Of a DNA stretch of 64,000 nt, positions 33,527-42,665 are shown piece by piece (the stretch's first letter is position 1; every line of letters starts with the position of its first letter). Location of the stretch: assembly GCA_937124965.1 (NCBI GenBank), contig CAKZLB010000017.1, positions 62,001 to 126,000 on the forward strand, read 5' to 3'. The notes below the pieces were generated by a model. It had not been told where the DNA came from. It did no database searches and saw only the letters and a list, made by a program, of their open reading frames with translations. A program made the translations under genes and the position numbers. This DNA comes from an uncultured Bacteroidota bacterium. GTDB taxonomy: Bacteria; Bacteroidota; Bacteroidia; NS11-12g; UBA9320.

Positions 33527-35629
33527 ATGAAATCAATACTCACATTAATCGTTACTTTAATATCACTTACCACACAGGCACAATTTGTATCAACAAATGG
33601 ACCCTCAGTTTTGAGCAATGTTGGATTCGTATGGGGGAGGAGTGACACAGGCTACGTTACAAAGGATGAAAATTTATGGCGAAGTTTTGATGGTGGGAAA
33701 ACTTGGAAAGTTTTATCAGGCGACTTACCCAATCAGGTAGATCCACGAGCAATTGTTGAAGCCAACGGTGTTTTATACATTGGAACAAATAATAAATCTA
33801 GAGTATATTCTTCAGCAGACTGGGGAGATAATTGGAAGGCTGAGACTGACGGAGCTTCTGCAATTTGGGTTCCAACTCACGCTACAAGCAACGGCAAAGA
33901 AGTGCTAATGGGAGGAACTACGTTTGCTCCACATTATTTTGATCAAACACAGAAAAGATGGGTGTCAACTGGACTTTCTGGCGTAACGCACGCGTTACGA
34001 TATGTTGATGATAAAACGATAATTGCAAATGTTGGTTCGGTGTCTAAAGGTTCCACATATATCTCCACAGATCATGGTAGAACATGGACCAAGTTTGACA
34101 GCGAACCATGGGCATCTGTATTGACGTTGACAGCGAAAGTATATGATTATGCTAAAATTGGCGATCGAATAATTGCAGTACCTAGTTTAGATGGGTACAA
34201 CCCACAATATACCGATGATATGGGTAAAACGTGGGAGAAAGGTACCGGAGCGAAATTATCTGCGGTATTTTATTATGGTAGAAAATTACTAGTTAAAAGT
34301 GATGGGAAAGTACTGTTAAATATTTCTGGTGGAGTGCGTGAATCAATTGATTCAGGTAAGACCTGGAGTAACACGGAGCTTTACTTTGGAGGCGATTATG
34401 CACTATGGAAGAATGAAGATGTTTTATGCGGAGCAGGTAGTGTTGAAAGTGGAAATACGACGCAGTTTGGATTCGTTTCATCAACACTAAACTTAGCGGA
34501 TTACAAATCGAAACTATTTACAACAACTAGTATTTATGGAGCAGAGTTTAACGCAGGTGTATGGAAAGTAGATTCGTTCAAAAGCACTCATCCAATATTT
34601 GATAGAATCGCTGACGTTAACAAAATTGAGGTAATTGGTGACTCAATTTTTCTTTGTACTCGAAACGGAATTGTTGGTTCTGCCGACGGTTTTTCTTTTT
34701 CTTCTGTTTTAAAGCAGACTGGAATGGGAAATATGGGAACCATAGCGAAAATTGGCAATACTTATGTTGCCGGCACCATCTCTAATGCGGGTAATAGAGA
34801 ACCAGAAATGTATTATTCTACAGACGATAAAAAAACGTTTACTAAGGCAACCTTTACCAATAAAATCAGCTTTGGAGCTGGAGGAACCGCAAACGGCTTT
34901 TATAACATCTTCGAGTCGAATGGTAAAGTGTTTGCCGACATGTTTGGTGGTTATTCTCGTTCGGATGATGGCGGAAAAACATGGACCTGGTTGGGCGGAA
35001 CCAACGGTGGAAACCTTGTGACTGATCAAAAGGTGTTGGTGCGTGTTGCTGACAACTATTTTGGCACAAAATCGCTTCAGATTTCAGAAAATGATGGCGA
35101 TGATTGGACTAAACTATATGATGGTTTACCAGGATATTCTGGCCAATCTACATTTGCATTGTATGGTAATGTCTATTCGGTCGACAACAAGATTTATGTC
35201 GAAGTTAATGATGCAACAAGTCGTCGTTTGATGCTTTTGGATGTTGCAAATAAAAAATGGATCGAAACTTCTGAGTCTACAGTAATTCCTAGCAATGCTG
35301 GAATTGTTAGTCTGGTTTCGGTAAATGGTGTTATGTATGTTTCGTTGGTCAACGAAGGCGTATACACGCTTGATGATGAAGTTGGCTTTGTCGCTTTAGA
35401 AAAAGAATCGGTAACCCTATATCCAAATCCAGCAACAGAAGAGCTTAGATGGAAGACAGATTTTCAACCACAAACCATAACAATTTACAATGGTCAAGGT
35501 CAAATCATACGAACAGTTACCCCAACTGGTATTCAGTCTATTTCAGTGGTGGACTTGATTCAAGGTGTTTATTTTATAGAATTTAAATCTAACCAATCTG
35601 TGGTGACTTCTTCGTTTGTGAAGCAATAG
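33527..35629 (+). CDS. Secreted BNR-repeat protein with T9SS signal, paralogue of 23094
   Basis: The 700-residue protein has a signal peptide (MKSILTLIVTLISLTTQAQ) and Asp-box-like repeats (SFDGGKTWK, SSADWGDNWK, STDHGRTWT, YTDDMGKTWE, SIDSGKTWS, SDDGGKTWTW), then a type A T9SS domain (VTLYPNPATEELRW ... QGVYFIEFKSN). Architecture and length match the protein at 23094. Its position after HK2-RR2 with an RR2-type operator suggests it is the output of that circuit. No catalytic residues of sialidases were recognised. It converges with the MOSC gene with no gap. Confidence 0.88.
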   Translation: MKSILTLIVTLISLTTQAQFVSTNGPSVLSNVGFVWGRSDTGYVTKDENLWRSFDGGKTWKVLSGDLPNQVDPRAIVEANGVLYIGTNNKSRVYSSADWGDNWKAETDGASAIWVPTHATSNGKEVLMGGTTFAPHYFDQTQKRWVSTGLSGVTHALRYVDDKTIIANVGSVSKGSTYISTDHGRTWTKFDSEPWASVLTLTAKVYDYAKIGDRIIAVPSLDGYNPQYTDDMGKTWEKGTGAKLSAVFYYGRKLLVKSDGKVLLNISGGVRESIDSGKTWSNTELYFGGDYALWKNEDVLCGAGSVESGNTTQFGFVSSTLNLADYKSKLFTTTSIYGAEFNAGVWKVDSFKSTHPIFDRIADVNKIEVIGDSIFLCTRNGIVGSADGFSFSSVLKQTGMGNMGTIAKIGNTYVAGTISNAGNREPEMYYSTDDKKTFTKATFTNKISFGAGGTANGFYNIFESNGKVFADMFGGYSRSDDGGKTWTWLGGTNGGNLVTDQKVLVRVADNYFGTKSLQISENDGDDWTKLYDGLPGYSGQSTFALYGNVYSVDNKIYVEVNDATSRRLMLLDVANKKWIETSESTVIPSNAGIVSLVSVNGVMYVSLVNEGVYTLDDEVGFVALEKESVTLYPNPATEELRWKTDFQPQTITIYNGQGQIIRTVTPTGIQSISVVDLIQGVYFIEFKSNQSVVTSSFVKQ

Positions 35630-36181
35630 TTACACACAAACAAGAGGATGATGAGGTTCGGGTGGATATTCCACTCGAATTTCGTCGTTTTTATGAACGA
35701 CACCGGAAGCAATTACAACAGACATTACACCGCTTTTTCTTATGATTGAACCGTCTTCCTTTTTGGAAATCATTGCTTCTAGCAGACCCGGTTGGATTCC
35801 ATTTAATTGTTTGCATGGTTCTCGAAGACCGGTGATTTTGATTTTAGCTTCTGTACCTAAATGAAGAATTGTATTCGTTGGGAGGTTTAATAGGTCGACA
35901 CCTTCCGTGGTAATATTCTCACCGATCAAACCAGGTGTAAGGTCAAACCCTTGTCGTCGCAGCTCGTCAAACAATTCAGCATGAAGTAAGTGAACTTGTC
36001 GCAAGTTTGGTGCGTCTTTTTTCTTAAATAGTAAATAACGATGTTTAACAGTTTTACCTGCATGTGCATCACCTTCAACTCCATAGTTTTTAATTAAGGA
36101 GATTGAATCAGCATTGTATTTACTCATGGTGTGCTCGCTGCTTTTTGAAACGGCAAGTACTTTTGGCGACGAATTCATCAT
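35630..36181 (-). CDS. MOSC-domain protein
   Basis: I start at ATG 36181 (183 residues); the longer frame begins at a TTG. The MOSC domain is recognised by YGVEGDAHAG, the QVHLLHAELFDEL segment, PGLIGENITTEGVDLL and the conserved Cys in GLREPCKQLNG. MOSC proteins bind a molybdenum cofactor sulfur or act in N-hydroxylated base reduction; no molybdenum cofactor genes are nearby. Confidence 0.85.
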   Translation of the reverse strand: MMNSSPKVLAVSKSSEHTMSKYNADSISLIKNYGVEGDAHAGKTVKHRYLLFKKKDAPNLRQVHLLHAELFDELRRQGFDLTPGLIGENITTEGVDLLNLPTNTILHLGTEAKIKITGLREPCKQLNGIQPGLLEAMISKKEDGSIIRKSGVMSVVIASGVVHKNDEIRVEYPPEPHHPLVCV

Positions 36182-36277
36182 ACAAAGAAAGCCAAGCAAT
36201 TTAAATTGAAAGTAAAATCTATTCCATATCTGTCAAGATAGTACATGATGTACGACCAAGCGATATAACTTGCAACA

Positions 36278-37099
36278 GTGAATATGAAAAATATACTTTT
36301 AATCGGTTTTGTCTTTGGATTTTTAGCAATCGGTTGTAGCGAAAACGAGCCCGCACTTGTAACACCAGAACCAACAGTTGTTGAGGATACAATCTATCCA
36401 GAAGTAGACAAGCAATACCGACCGTTTTTACATCTTTTTACAAGCATTCATTGTGGTGGTTGCGGACGATTTGGAATTCCAGTTTCCAACAAAGTAGCTG
36501 AGGAAATGGGTGATAGTATCTTTATGCTTCCAACCCACTTTAAATACAACGATGTTTTTATAAACAACTCATCCTTAGCCATTGAAAAAGGTTTAGTGGT
36601 AACGTATCACTCTCCTCAATTATGGGTAAACACGACCGAACATACGTACGACATAATTAATTTTAGTCATGAACAAGCGGCGGATTTCTTGAAAAAAGAA
36701 TTGAGAGATGAACTTTCGAATGATGCGGGAGCCTATGTTGGTTTGGAGTATTCACTGAATAAAAACAACCGATATGATATAAAATTATCAGTGGAAAATG
36801 CTGGAGATGCAGAAGCTGAATATCACTACGAGGTTTATGGAATGGAAGATGGATTGAATGAAGTTCAAGCCGGAAACACACCATATAGAAAAGACCACAA
36901 TCGTGTTAACCGCGGTGGTTATTTTGGTGGAATGGGAAAGCTGCACAAATTTGGGGCAAAAGAAAAGGTTAACGAAAGCTTCGAATATGTTCCATGTCTT
37001 GGTTGCACTCCAGAAAATCTATATTTCAGTGTTGTGGTTTGGAAATCAGTCGGAAATGGTCGGTATGAGTACGTGAACGGGAAATACTTTGGGAAGTAA
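36278..37099 (+). CDS. Omp28-like lipoprotein with thioredoxin-type CGGC motif
   Basis: The product has 273 residues with a lipoprotein signal (FLAIGC, Cys20). A thioredoxin-like domain contains CGGC (59-62) in FTSIHCGGCGRF, as in Omp28-related surface proteins of Bacteroidota. Two further cysteines occur late in VPCLGCTPE. A redox or metal role is possible, but unproven. The start could also be Met3. It stands alone before the repeat tract. Confidence 0.7.
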   Translation: MNMKNILLIGFVFGFLAIGCSENEPALVTPEPTVVEDTIYPEVDKQYRPFLHLFTSIHCGGCGRFGIPVSNKVAEEMGDSIFMLPTHFKYNDVFINNSSLAIEKGLVVTYHSPQLWVNTTEHTYDIINFSHEQAADFLKKELRDELSNDAGAYVGLEYSLNKNNRYDIKLSVENAGDAEAEYHYEVYGMEDGLNEVQAGNTPYRKDHNRVNRGGYFGGMGKLHKFGAKEKVNESFEYVPCLGCTPENLYFSVVVWKSVGNGRYEYVNGKYFGK

Positions 37100-37150
37100 G
37101 ACGGGGGAAGTGGGAAGTGAGAAGTCAGAGGTCAGAGGAAAGAAGTCAAA

Positions 37151-37829
37151 AGTCAGAAGGCTGATGTTAGATTTTAGGAATGCACCCAAAGCACATTTTA
37201 AATTTATTCTTATATGAGTTTAAGTGTAAGCTCGCAATCAGGTCAAGGTAGTTTAGTTACACTCCCAGTAGCCATGATTTAGCTCTCTTCGACGATAAGT
37301 TCTTTCATGACGTCACTCAGAGCGATCGACGCTAGGAGGAGTATGAAGTCTGAAGTCTGAAGTTTGAAGTTTGAAGTTTGAAGTCTGCAGTTTGAAGTCT
37401 GAAGTCAGAAGGCTGAAGTTAGATTTTAGGAGTGCACCCAAAGCACATTTTAAATTTATTCTTATATGAGTTTAGGTGTTAGCTCGCAATCAGGTCAAGG
37501 TATTTAAGTTGCAGTCTCTGTAGCCATGATTTAGCTCTCTTTGACGATAAGTACTTTCACGACGTCACTCAGAGCGATCGACGTTAGGAGGAGTATGAAG
37601 TTTGAAGTTTGAAGTCTGCAGTTTGAAGTCTGAAGTCAGATTGAAGATTTTCGGAAAGCAATGGGCTCTTTATTTAAACATTTTAATTTGAGTTTACGTG
37701 TAAACTCGCCAAGACGAATCTGGTCTAGGGAATTTCGATAGACGCTCCGTTGCCATGGTTTCAGCTCTTTTCGACGATAATTCCTTTCACGACGTCACTC
37801 AGAGCGATCGACGCAAGGAGGAGCGAAGA
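37151..37829. repeat. Three copies of a 190-200 bp non-coding repeat separated by heptamer arrays
   Basis: Units at about 37151-37342, 37403-37598 and 37634-37829 share order and wording; the first two are close to identical, the third has drifted. All keep the same 23-bp core made of GACGTCACTCAG followed by AGCGATCGACG (starts 37309, 37561, 37791). Between units lie arrays of the 7-mer GAAGTYT (about 37344-37410 and 37597-37640). The units contain no open frame. The heptamer type is common in flavobacterial intergenic DNA. Confidence 0.85.
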
Positions 37830-38115
37830 GTCTGATGATTTTCTTCGGTATTCGTTGTTCCTCTTTTGCTGTTTTTTCAAAAATCAGCAATGAAATTTGG
37901 TTAACTAGGTTAACGCTGCCCGGACACACGACCTCCCAAATTGCCGATGACCTAAAACTCAACGTCATTTAATAATTCATCTCGCCTTTGTTAAAGAGTG
38001 GTACAAGCATTACTAAAAATCGTTTAGGACGCTATTGAACCATTATCATATCAAGAACGGACTGGCTGCAATAAAAGTCATTCTCAATAGTAATAAAGAA
38101 TCTGATACATCTTTC
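37830..38115. other. Non-coding spacer
   Basis: No gene is seen. A near-perfect stem lies at 37866-37890 (TTGCTG and CAGCAA with T and A runs inside) and two GTTAAC palindromes occur three bases apart (37900-37914). Neither is linked to a gene. Confidence 0.5.
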
Positions 38116-38561
38116 GTATTAACCTGAGTTCGATTCTTCTTTATAGGTTTAGAGTTTCATAAAAGTCAATAGACAAGGCGGTTTTGTGAAGATTTAGCGG
38201 GTTGAACCCAAATTATGCATTGGTAAATCTATTACGAGAGAAAATCCCTGCAAAATCAAACGTTGCTCTGGCTTTTTCTCATTCACCATAGTGGTAACTA
38301 TGCTAAAATCGACAAAAGCCTTGATTTTATTGGGCTTTTAACTCTCACTACGAAGTACTAATACACAATTCGGGTTTAATCAATCAAATCCAACGAAGTA
38401 TATTGGGTTTTATGAAACAACATATTTATTTCACTAGGAAAAAGCGCTTCTCTTCCTAAAAATTATTTAAAATAGCCCGCTATTACTGCTTAAATTTTAG
38501 TCGACAATCACTATTTCCTAGCGTTCTAAATCATAAATAATGATCGAACTCAGGTTATTAC
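38116..38561. mobile_element. MITE-like non-coding element with nested inverted repeats
   Basis: The ends 38116-38152 and 38526-38561 are inverted repeats of about 36 bases that share the exact 14-mer AACCTGAGTTCGAT. Inside them is a second inverted pair, 38205-38240 and 38342-38377 (AACCCAAATTATGCATT and its degenerate partner). A 51-bp piece (38205-38255) reappears on the other strand at 57403-57453 with about 41 identical bases. No transposase frame or clear target duplication was found. Confidence 0.55.
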
Positions 38562-38571
38562 ATAAAAATGC

Positions 38572-38606
38572 AAAAAAAAGCCCTTGCTGAAAAATCAACA
38601 AGGGCT
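38572..38606 (-). terminator. Rho-independent terminator of the 1238-aa T9SS gene
   Basis: On the minus strand the stem AGCCCTTG / CAAGGGCT (38599-38606 and 38579-38586) is followed by a run of eight T (38572-38579). It starts 18 bases after the stop of the 38624 gene. Confidence 0.85.
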
Positions 38607-38623
38607 GTAAATGTTGTACTAGA

Positions 38624-41600
38624 TTATTTTTTGATAACCTTAAACGTTTGGGAATCATCTAGAGTGACAAAATAAATACCAGAAGTAAGTTCACTCAAAC
38701 TTATTTCTTGTGTTTCTCCTGAAAACTCAATTGTTTTTATTGTCCGACCTAGTTGGTCAATGACTTTAATTGTGTGAACATCAAGTTCATCGTTAAACAA
38801 GTTGATTTTTATATTTCCATCCGTAGGGTTTGGGTTTAGCGTAGCAAGTTTGATTTTATTTAACTCATCAAACGTTACTTTTTTAATGATTGAATAGTCA
38901 AAAGTTCCATCGAAATCGACTTGCTTTAATCGATAAAATGCCGTGTTCTCATTTTTGTCGATGGTTTTGTCATTGAAGTCATATGCGATCAACTGCTGAG
39001 TTGTTCCATTTCCTTGAACGGTAGCAATAGGTGTAAATTCTTGACCAGAATAACTACGCTCTATTATGAAGTGTGAGTTATTCAATTCTGAAGCAGTTTC
39101 CCATTTAAGGATCGCTGAATGATTAATATCTTTTTTTACATTAAATGATATTAATTCTACAGGTAGTGGTTCAGCACCACCACCGCCACCACCCCCACCA
39201 CCGGAGAATGACGTAACTAAATATTCTGCTGAATGATCTTGAACACCGTGTGTGCCACTGACCCATGTTGTTGTTGAAGCAGTTGTACTGTTAGACAGTA
39301 TTATACCAGTAACTCCATTGTCATGTGGATTAGGAAAAGTTGCCGAAGAGCCACCTGTTACCTTATAGAACTGTAATTGACTAGGAGAGAGAACAGTTGT
39401 TGGGCTAGTAAGTCCAGCCATTGCTGTTACAATGTCTTCGTAATTACTTTTTGTATAATAATATCGAACACGCACAGTACCTGTTGGTTGCGTAGTTGGA
39501 TCAACGTCCCAACGTCTTTCCAAAATTACACCACCGGCAGTGTTTGTAATCATTCCACCAGCAGAGTTATAACTCAGTGTTGAAGGATCTCCAATATAAA
39601 GTTTTACTTGGTTAGGGGTAATTACGGCACCAGAACCGTTTGTGTCTAGCGCAAGTAATAGTTCATTGTCACTATTGCAATAGCACGTAAATCCATTATC
39701 TGTAGCTGTCTTTGTAGCTACGTGTGTTTTTACTGCAGTTGCAAGTTTTACATTGAGTCCACAGCTTACATACTCATATGAACCAAGATCCACACTTCCA
39801 GCTCTTTGGTTGTCTAGTATGTCAGATGATGTGGCTCCAGTAGCGGTTCCGCTATTGATTTGTGCCGAAGAACTTTTTAACCTAAGTCCATCGTCCCCAG
39901 ATCTCCACACGTCATCAGCTCCAGCAAGATCAGTAGTACTCTCAAATTGAGGTGCTTGTTTGTATAGGTTATTACTTCCCCAGTTTAAGCTATTTGCAGT
40001 TGCAGTGGTATATGTATTGCTATCACGCTGCATTGAACTATAAGAGACATAGGGATATGCTTGGTAACTATAAAGTTCACTGAATTTGTGGTCAACATCT
40101 CCGTTAGCAGCATTATTATACAAAATACTATTTGTGACTTTAGGTGAACAACCTCCTGATGCACCAAAATTGTACATTACACCTCCTTGTGCTTTTGCCT
40201 CATTCCCATAAAAAGTACAGTTTGTAATGGTAGGATTCGATGCCCCTCCATATCCATTATTATAAATAGCACCACCGTGTAAATTTGTTCGATTACCGCT
40301 GAATACACAATTGTCAATTACAGGGCTAGACTTTCCAGAATATCCATAGTTGTAAATCGCAGAACCAGAAGTTGAACCAAAATTATTTACGAATGCACAA
40401 TTTGTGATTCTAGGGCTAACATCACCACTTTCTCCGTTGTTGAAAATAGCACCATAAAATGAGCGATTTCCTTTAAAGGTATTATTCGTGATTAATGCAT
40501 TACTCTTTCCGTTTTTGACTTCAATGAAAATCGTCCCATAATCACCATAGTTATTTTCAAAATGACAATTGGAAATAGTCGGACTGATTTCTCTACCTGC
40601 ACCTTTACCATATATTAGGATGCCTCCACCTTCACTTTGGTATAATTTTTCACCTTCATAACTGAAGGTGCTAGAGCCATTTGCGTTTCCGTCTTTTATT
40701 GTAAATCCGTCAATTACAAAGTCAGAGCCAAGAACTTCTTCGCCTGAACTGTATGTCCGTTTATCTAAAATAATCAGAACATGATATACGTTGTCTGAAC
40801 TATCTCCTTTAGTTCCAATATCACCACAAAGAATCGTTTTATTGGCAGTTGCGTTTCGCTGGTTAATATGCGTTTCTGCTCCTGAAAAGCCACCTAGAAT
40901 TCTGGTATTAATATTTGTTAACATAAATGTCGAATTTCTTCCATTTCCAGTAGGGTAATAAGTTCCCTCTTTTACGAGAATTAAAGTAGGTTCGTTATGT
41001 GTATTCGCGGAGTCTATTGCTTCTTGTAGAGTTGAAAATGCTTGTCCCCATGCCGAACCGTTTCCACTTGACGACATACCTCCGTCAACATAGATTCTTT
41101 CTGCAGTAGTTAAGTGAATCGTAATAATTGAATCACATCCTCCACTAGATAATACAGTGTCTTGGTAGGTACCTGTGGATGTAAATACTTTACCACTTGG
41201 GCTGACATAGTCGTCATAGGTAGTTACATTAACTGTATCTTTTAGTGGTGATCCGGCAACAGTTACGGTAAATGTACAATAGGACGTGTCTGTACCAGAG
41301 CAAATAGTCATTATCTTATTTGTTGTTACACCTGGTCCAAACTCCGAGCCGCTTGGAAGTCCTTCGATAAGCTTGTTTACAATTGAACTTGAGGTTGTAT
41401 TGAATTTGATAACAACTTGCCCGTTACCAGAGTTTATACCAGCAATAGTATTTGAGGATGATAAACTACCTAAGTAACTTGATCCACCAGCACCACTCTG
41501 TCCAGTCCAATTAACACTATACGATCCAGACCCCCCAGTTGCTCCGCCACCAGTACCACCTGCCAGTGCGGTTCCGCTTCCACTTTGACTAGAAGAAATT

Positions 41601-42340
41601 TCAGCACCACCATTTCCTCCGATACCTAAAACTCCATTTGTTCCATTGTTATTAGGGGTATTTGTCCAATCTGATGTTCCACCTGCACCACCAGCAGATT
41701 GAGTGCCACCAGTAGGCAGGTTGCTACTTGTATGTGGCCAAGCAGCACCGCCACCACCACCGTAGTAGCCGCCACCACCACCGCCGCCAGATCCACGACC
41801 ACAACCGGTAATTCGATTTCCACCAGCACCGCCACCACCACCGGCAACGATAACTCTGTTAGTTAAGCTTTGTCCTCCAATTCTTACATCTGATGCACCA
41901 CCGCCAATACCGGCTACGGCCGATGAACATGGTTGGTTCCCAGCAGCTCCACCACCGTTATATCCATTTGTGCCACCTACGTATATGTATAGTGTGTCAC
42001 CAGGAGTAACTGAGACGTCGCCTTGGGCATAACCACCTAACCCACCTTTTACTCCAGAAGCATTTGAACCTCCTTGCGAACCATATGCTTTTATAGTCAA
42101 TGAACTTGTGTTGCTTGGGACAACAAATTTCTGTACTGTTCCAGTATAGCTAAAGAGTAAAGTATCGATCGGTCCAGGATCTTGATATGTTATAACTGCG
42201 CCACATTTACCAGAATCTGCGGAAACATTAAAGTTTCCAGGGCACGACAATGTTGGGCACTGAGCTTGTGAAACATTCGTGTTTGCACTTATCGCAATTG
42301 CGAGCGAAACAACTGTTTTAAATAGGGAAAATCTTTTCAT
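38624..42340 (-). CDS. Large mosaic T9SS-secreted surface protein (HYR, Gly-rich, beta-helix, T9SS)
   Basis: The 1238-residue protein begins with a signal peptide (cleavage near SQA, 26). HYR domain strands at about 33-55 (LSCPGNFNVSADSGKCGAVI) and 325-365 (GLPSGSEFGPGVTT ... CTFTVTV) are split by a 250-residue glycine-rich domain. Next come a short repeat ending in GGCDSIITIHLTT, a right-handed beta-helix of the Pmp/choice-of-anchor Q type (about 420-860) with repeated SPxIxNCxF and GGAIYNNG units, a Gly run before ELISFNVKK (a FN3-like domain), and a type A T9SS sorting signal (NPNPTDGN ... SGIYFVTL). Probably cell-surface adhesion; no enzyme motif. Confidence 0.85.
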   Translation of the reverse strand: MKRFSLFKTVVSLAIAISANTNVSQAQCPTLSCPGNFNVSADSGKCGAVITYQDPGPIDTLLFSYTGTVQKFVVPSNTSSLTIKAYGSQGGSNASGVKGGLGGYAQGDVSVTPGDTLYIYVGGTNGYNGGGAAGNQPCSSAVAGIGGGASDVRIGGQSLTNRVIVAGGGGGAGGNRITGCGRGSGGGGGGGYYGGGGGAAWPHTSSNLPTGGTQSAGGAGGTSDWTNTPNNNGTNGVLGIGGNGGAEISSSQSGSGTALAGGTGGGATGGSGSYSVNWTGQSGAGGSSYLGSLSSSNTIAGINSGNGQVVIKFNTTSSSIVNKLIEGLPSGSEFGPGVTTNKIMTICSGTDTSYCTFTVTVAGSPLKDTVNVTTYDDYVSPSGKVFTSTGTYQDTVLSSGGCDSIITIHLTTAERIYVDGGMSSSGNGSAWGQAFSTLQEAIDSANTHNEPTLILVKEGTYYPTGNGRNSTFMLTNINTRILGGFSGAETHINQRNATANKTILCGDIGTKGDSSDNVYHVLIILDKRTYSSGEEVLGSDFVIDGFTIKDGNANGSSTFSYEGEKLYQSEGGGILIYGKGAGREISPTISNCHFENNYGDYGTIFIEVKNGKSNALITNNTFKGNRSFYGAIFNNGESGDVSPRITNCAFVNNFGSTSGSAIYNYGYSGKSSPVIDNCVFSGNRTNLHGGAIYNNGYGGASNPTITNCTFYGNEAKAQGGVMYNFGASGGCSPKVTNSILYNNAANGDVDHKFSELYSYQAYPYVSYSSMQRDSNTYTTATANSLNWGSNNLYKQAPQFESTTDLAGADDVWRSGDDGLRLKSSSAQINSGTATGATSSDILDNQRAGSVDLGSYEYVSCGLNVKLATAVKTHVATKTATDNGFTCYCNSDNELLLALDTNGSGAVITPNQVKLYIGDPSTLSYNSAGGMITNTAGGVILERRWDVDPTTQPTGTVRVRYYYTKSNYEDIVTAMAGLTSPTTVLSPSQLQFYKVTGGSSATFPNPHDNGVTGIILSNSTTASTTTWVSGTHGVQDHSAEYLVTSFSGGGGGGGGGAEPLPVELISFNVKKDINHSAILKWETASELNNSHFIIERSYSGQEFTPIATVQGNGTTQQLIAYDFNDKTIDKNENTAFYRLKQVDFDGTFDYSIIKKVTFDELNKIKLATLNPNPTDGNIKINLFNDELDVHTIKVIDQLGRTIKTIEFSGETQEISLSELTSGIYFVTLDDSQTFKVIKK

Positions 42341-42665
42341 GAATAAGAATTATTAATTTCACAAGTATATAAATTCACTTGCTAAATGGACAGTCAGATG
42401 ACAAAAAGTTGTTCGTGTAAAATGTTACTAAATTGTGAACGGTTTAGAATTGTATCATCAGGATTCAAATATACTTTGAGGTGATCGATTTTTTAGTAGT
42501 GTGGAAAACGTCAAATTAAAGAGACATAATCTCAGATCAATGTCTCAACTTTTCGCTTCACTATAAAACACTAATCAGGCATAGACAATTGGCAATTCTG
42601 ACTTCTCCGTTCTGACTTCAAACTTCAAACTTTTCTCTTAGCTTTGCGCCACTAATTAATACAGC
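42341..42665. other. Intergenic region with heptamer array and glyS promoter
   Basis: The tract between two divergent genes contains an inverted version of the GAAGTYT heptamer array (about 42596-42632) and, right after it, TAGCTTTG (42639-42646), an exact TAnnTTTG box 19 bases before the glyS ATG. On the minus strand TATACTTG near 42367 could serve the 42340 gene. Nothing else is seen. Confidence 0.5.

Noticed and set aside
37151-37829. CRISPR array
   Set aside because: Repeat units are about 190-200 bp with long, degenerate heptamers between them; no short uniform repeats with unique spacers and no cas genes.
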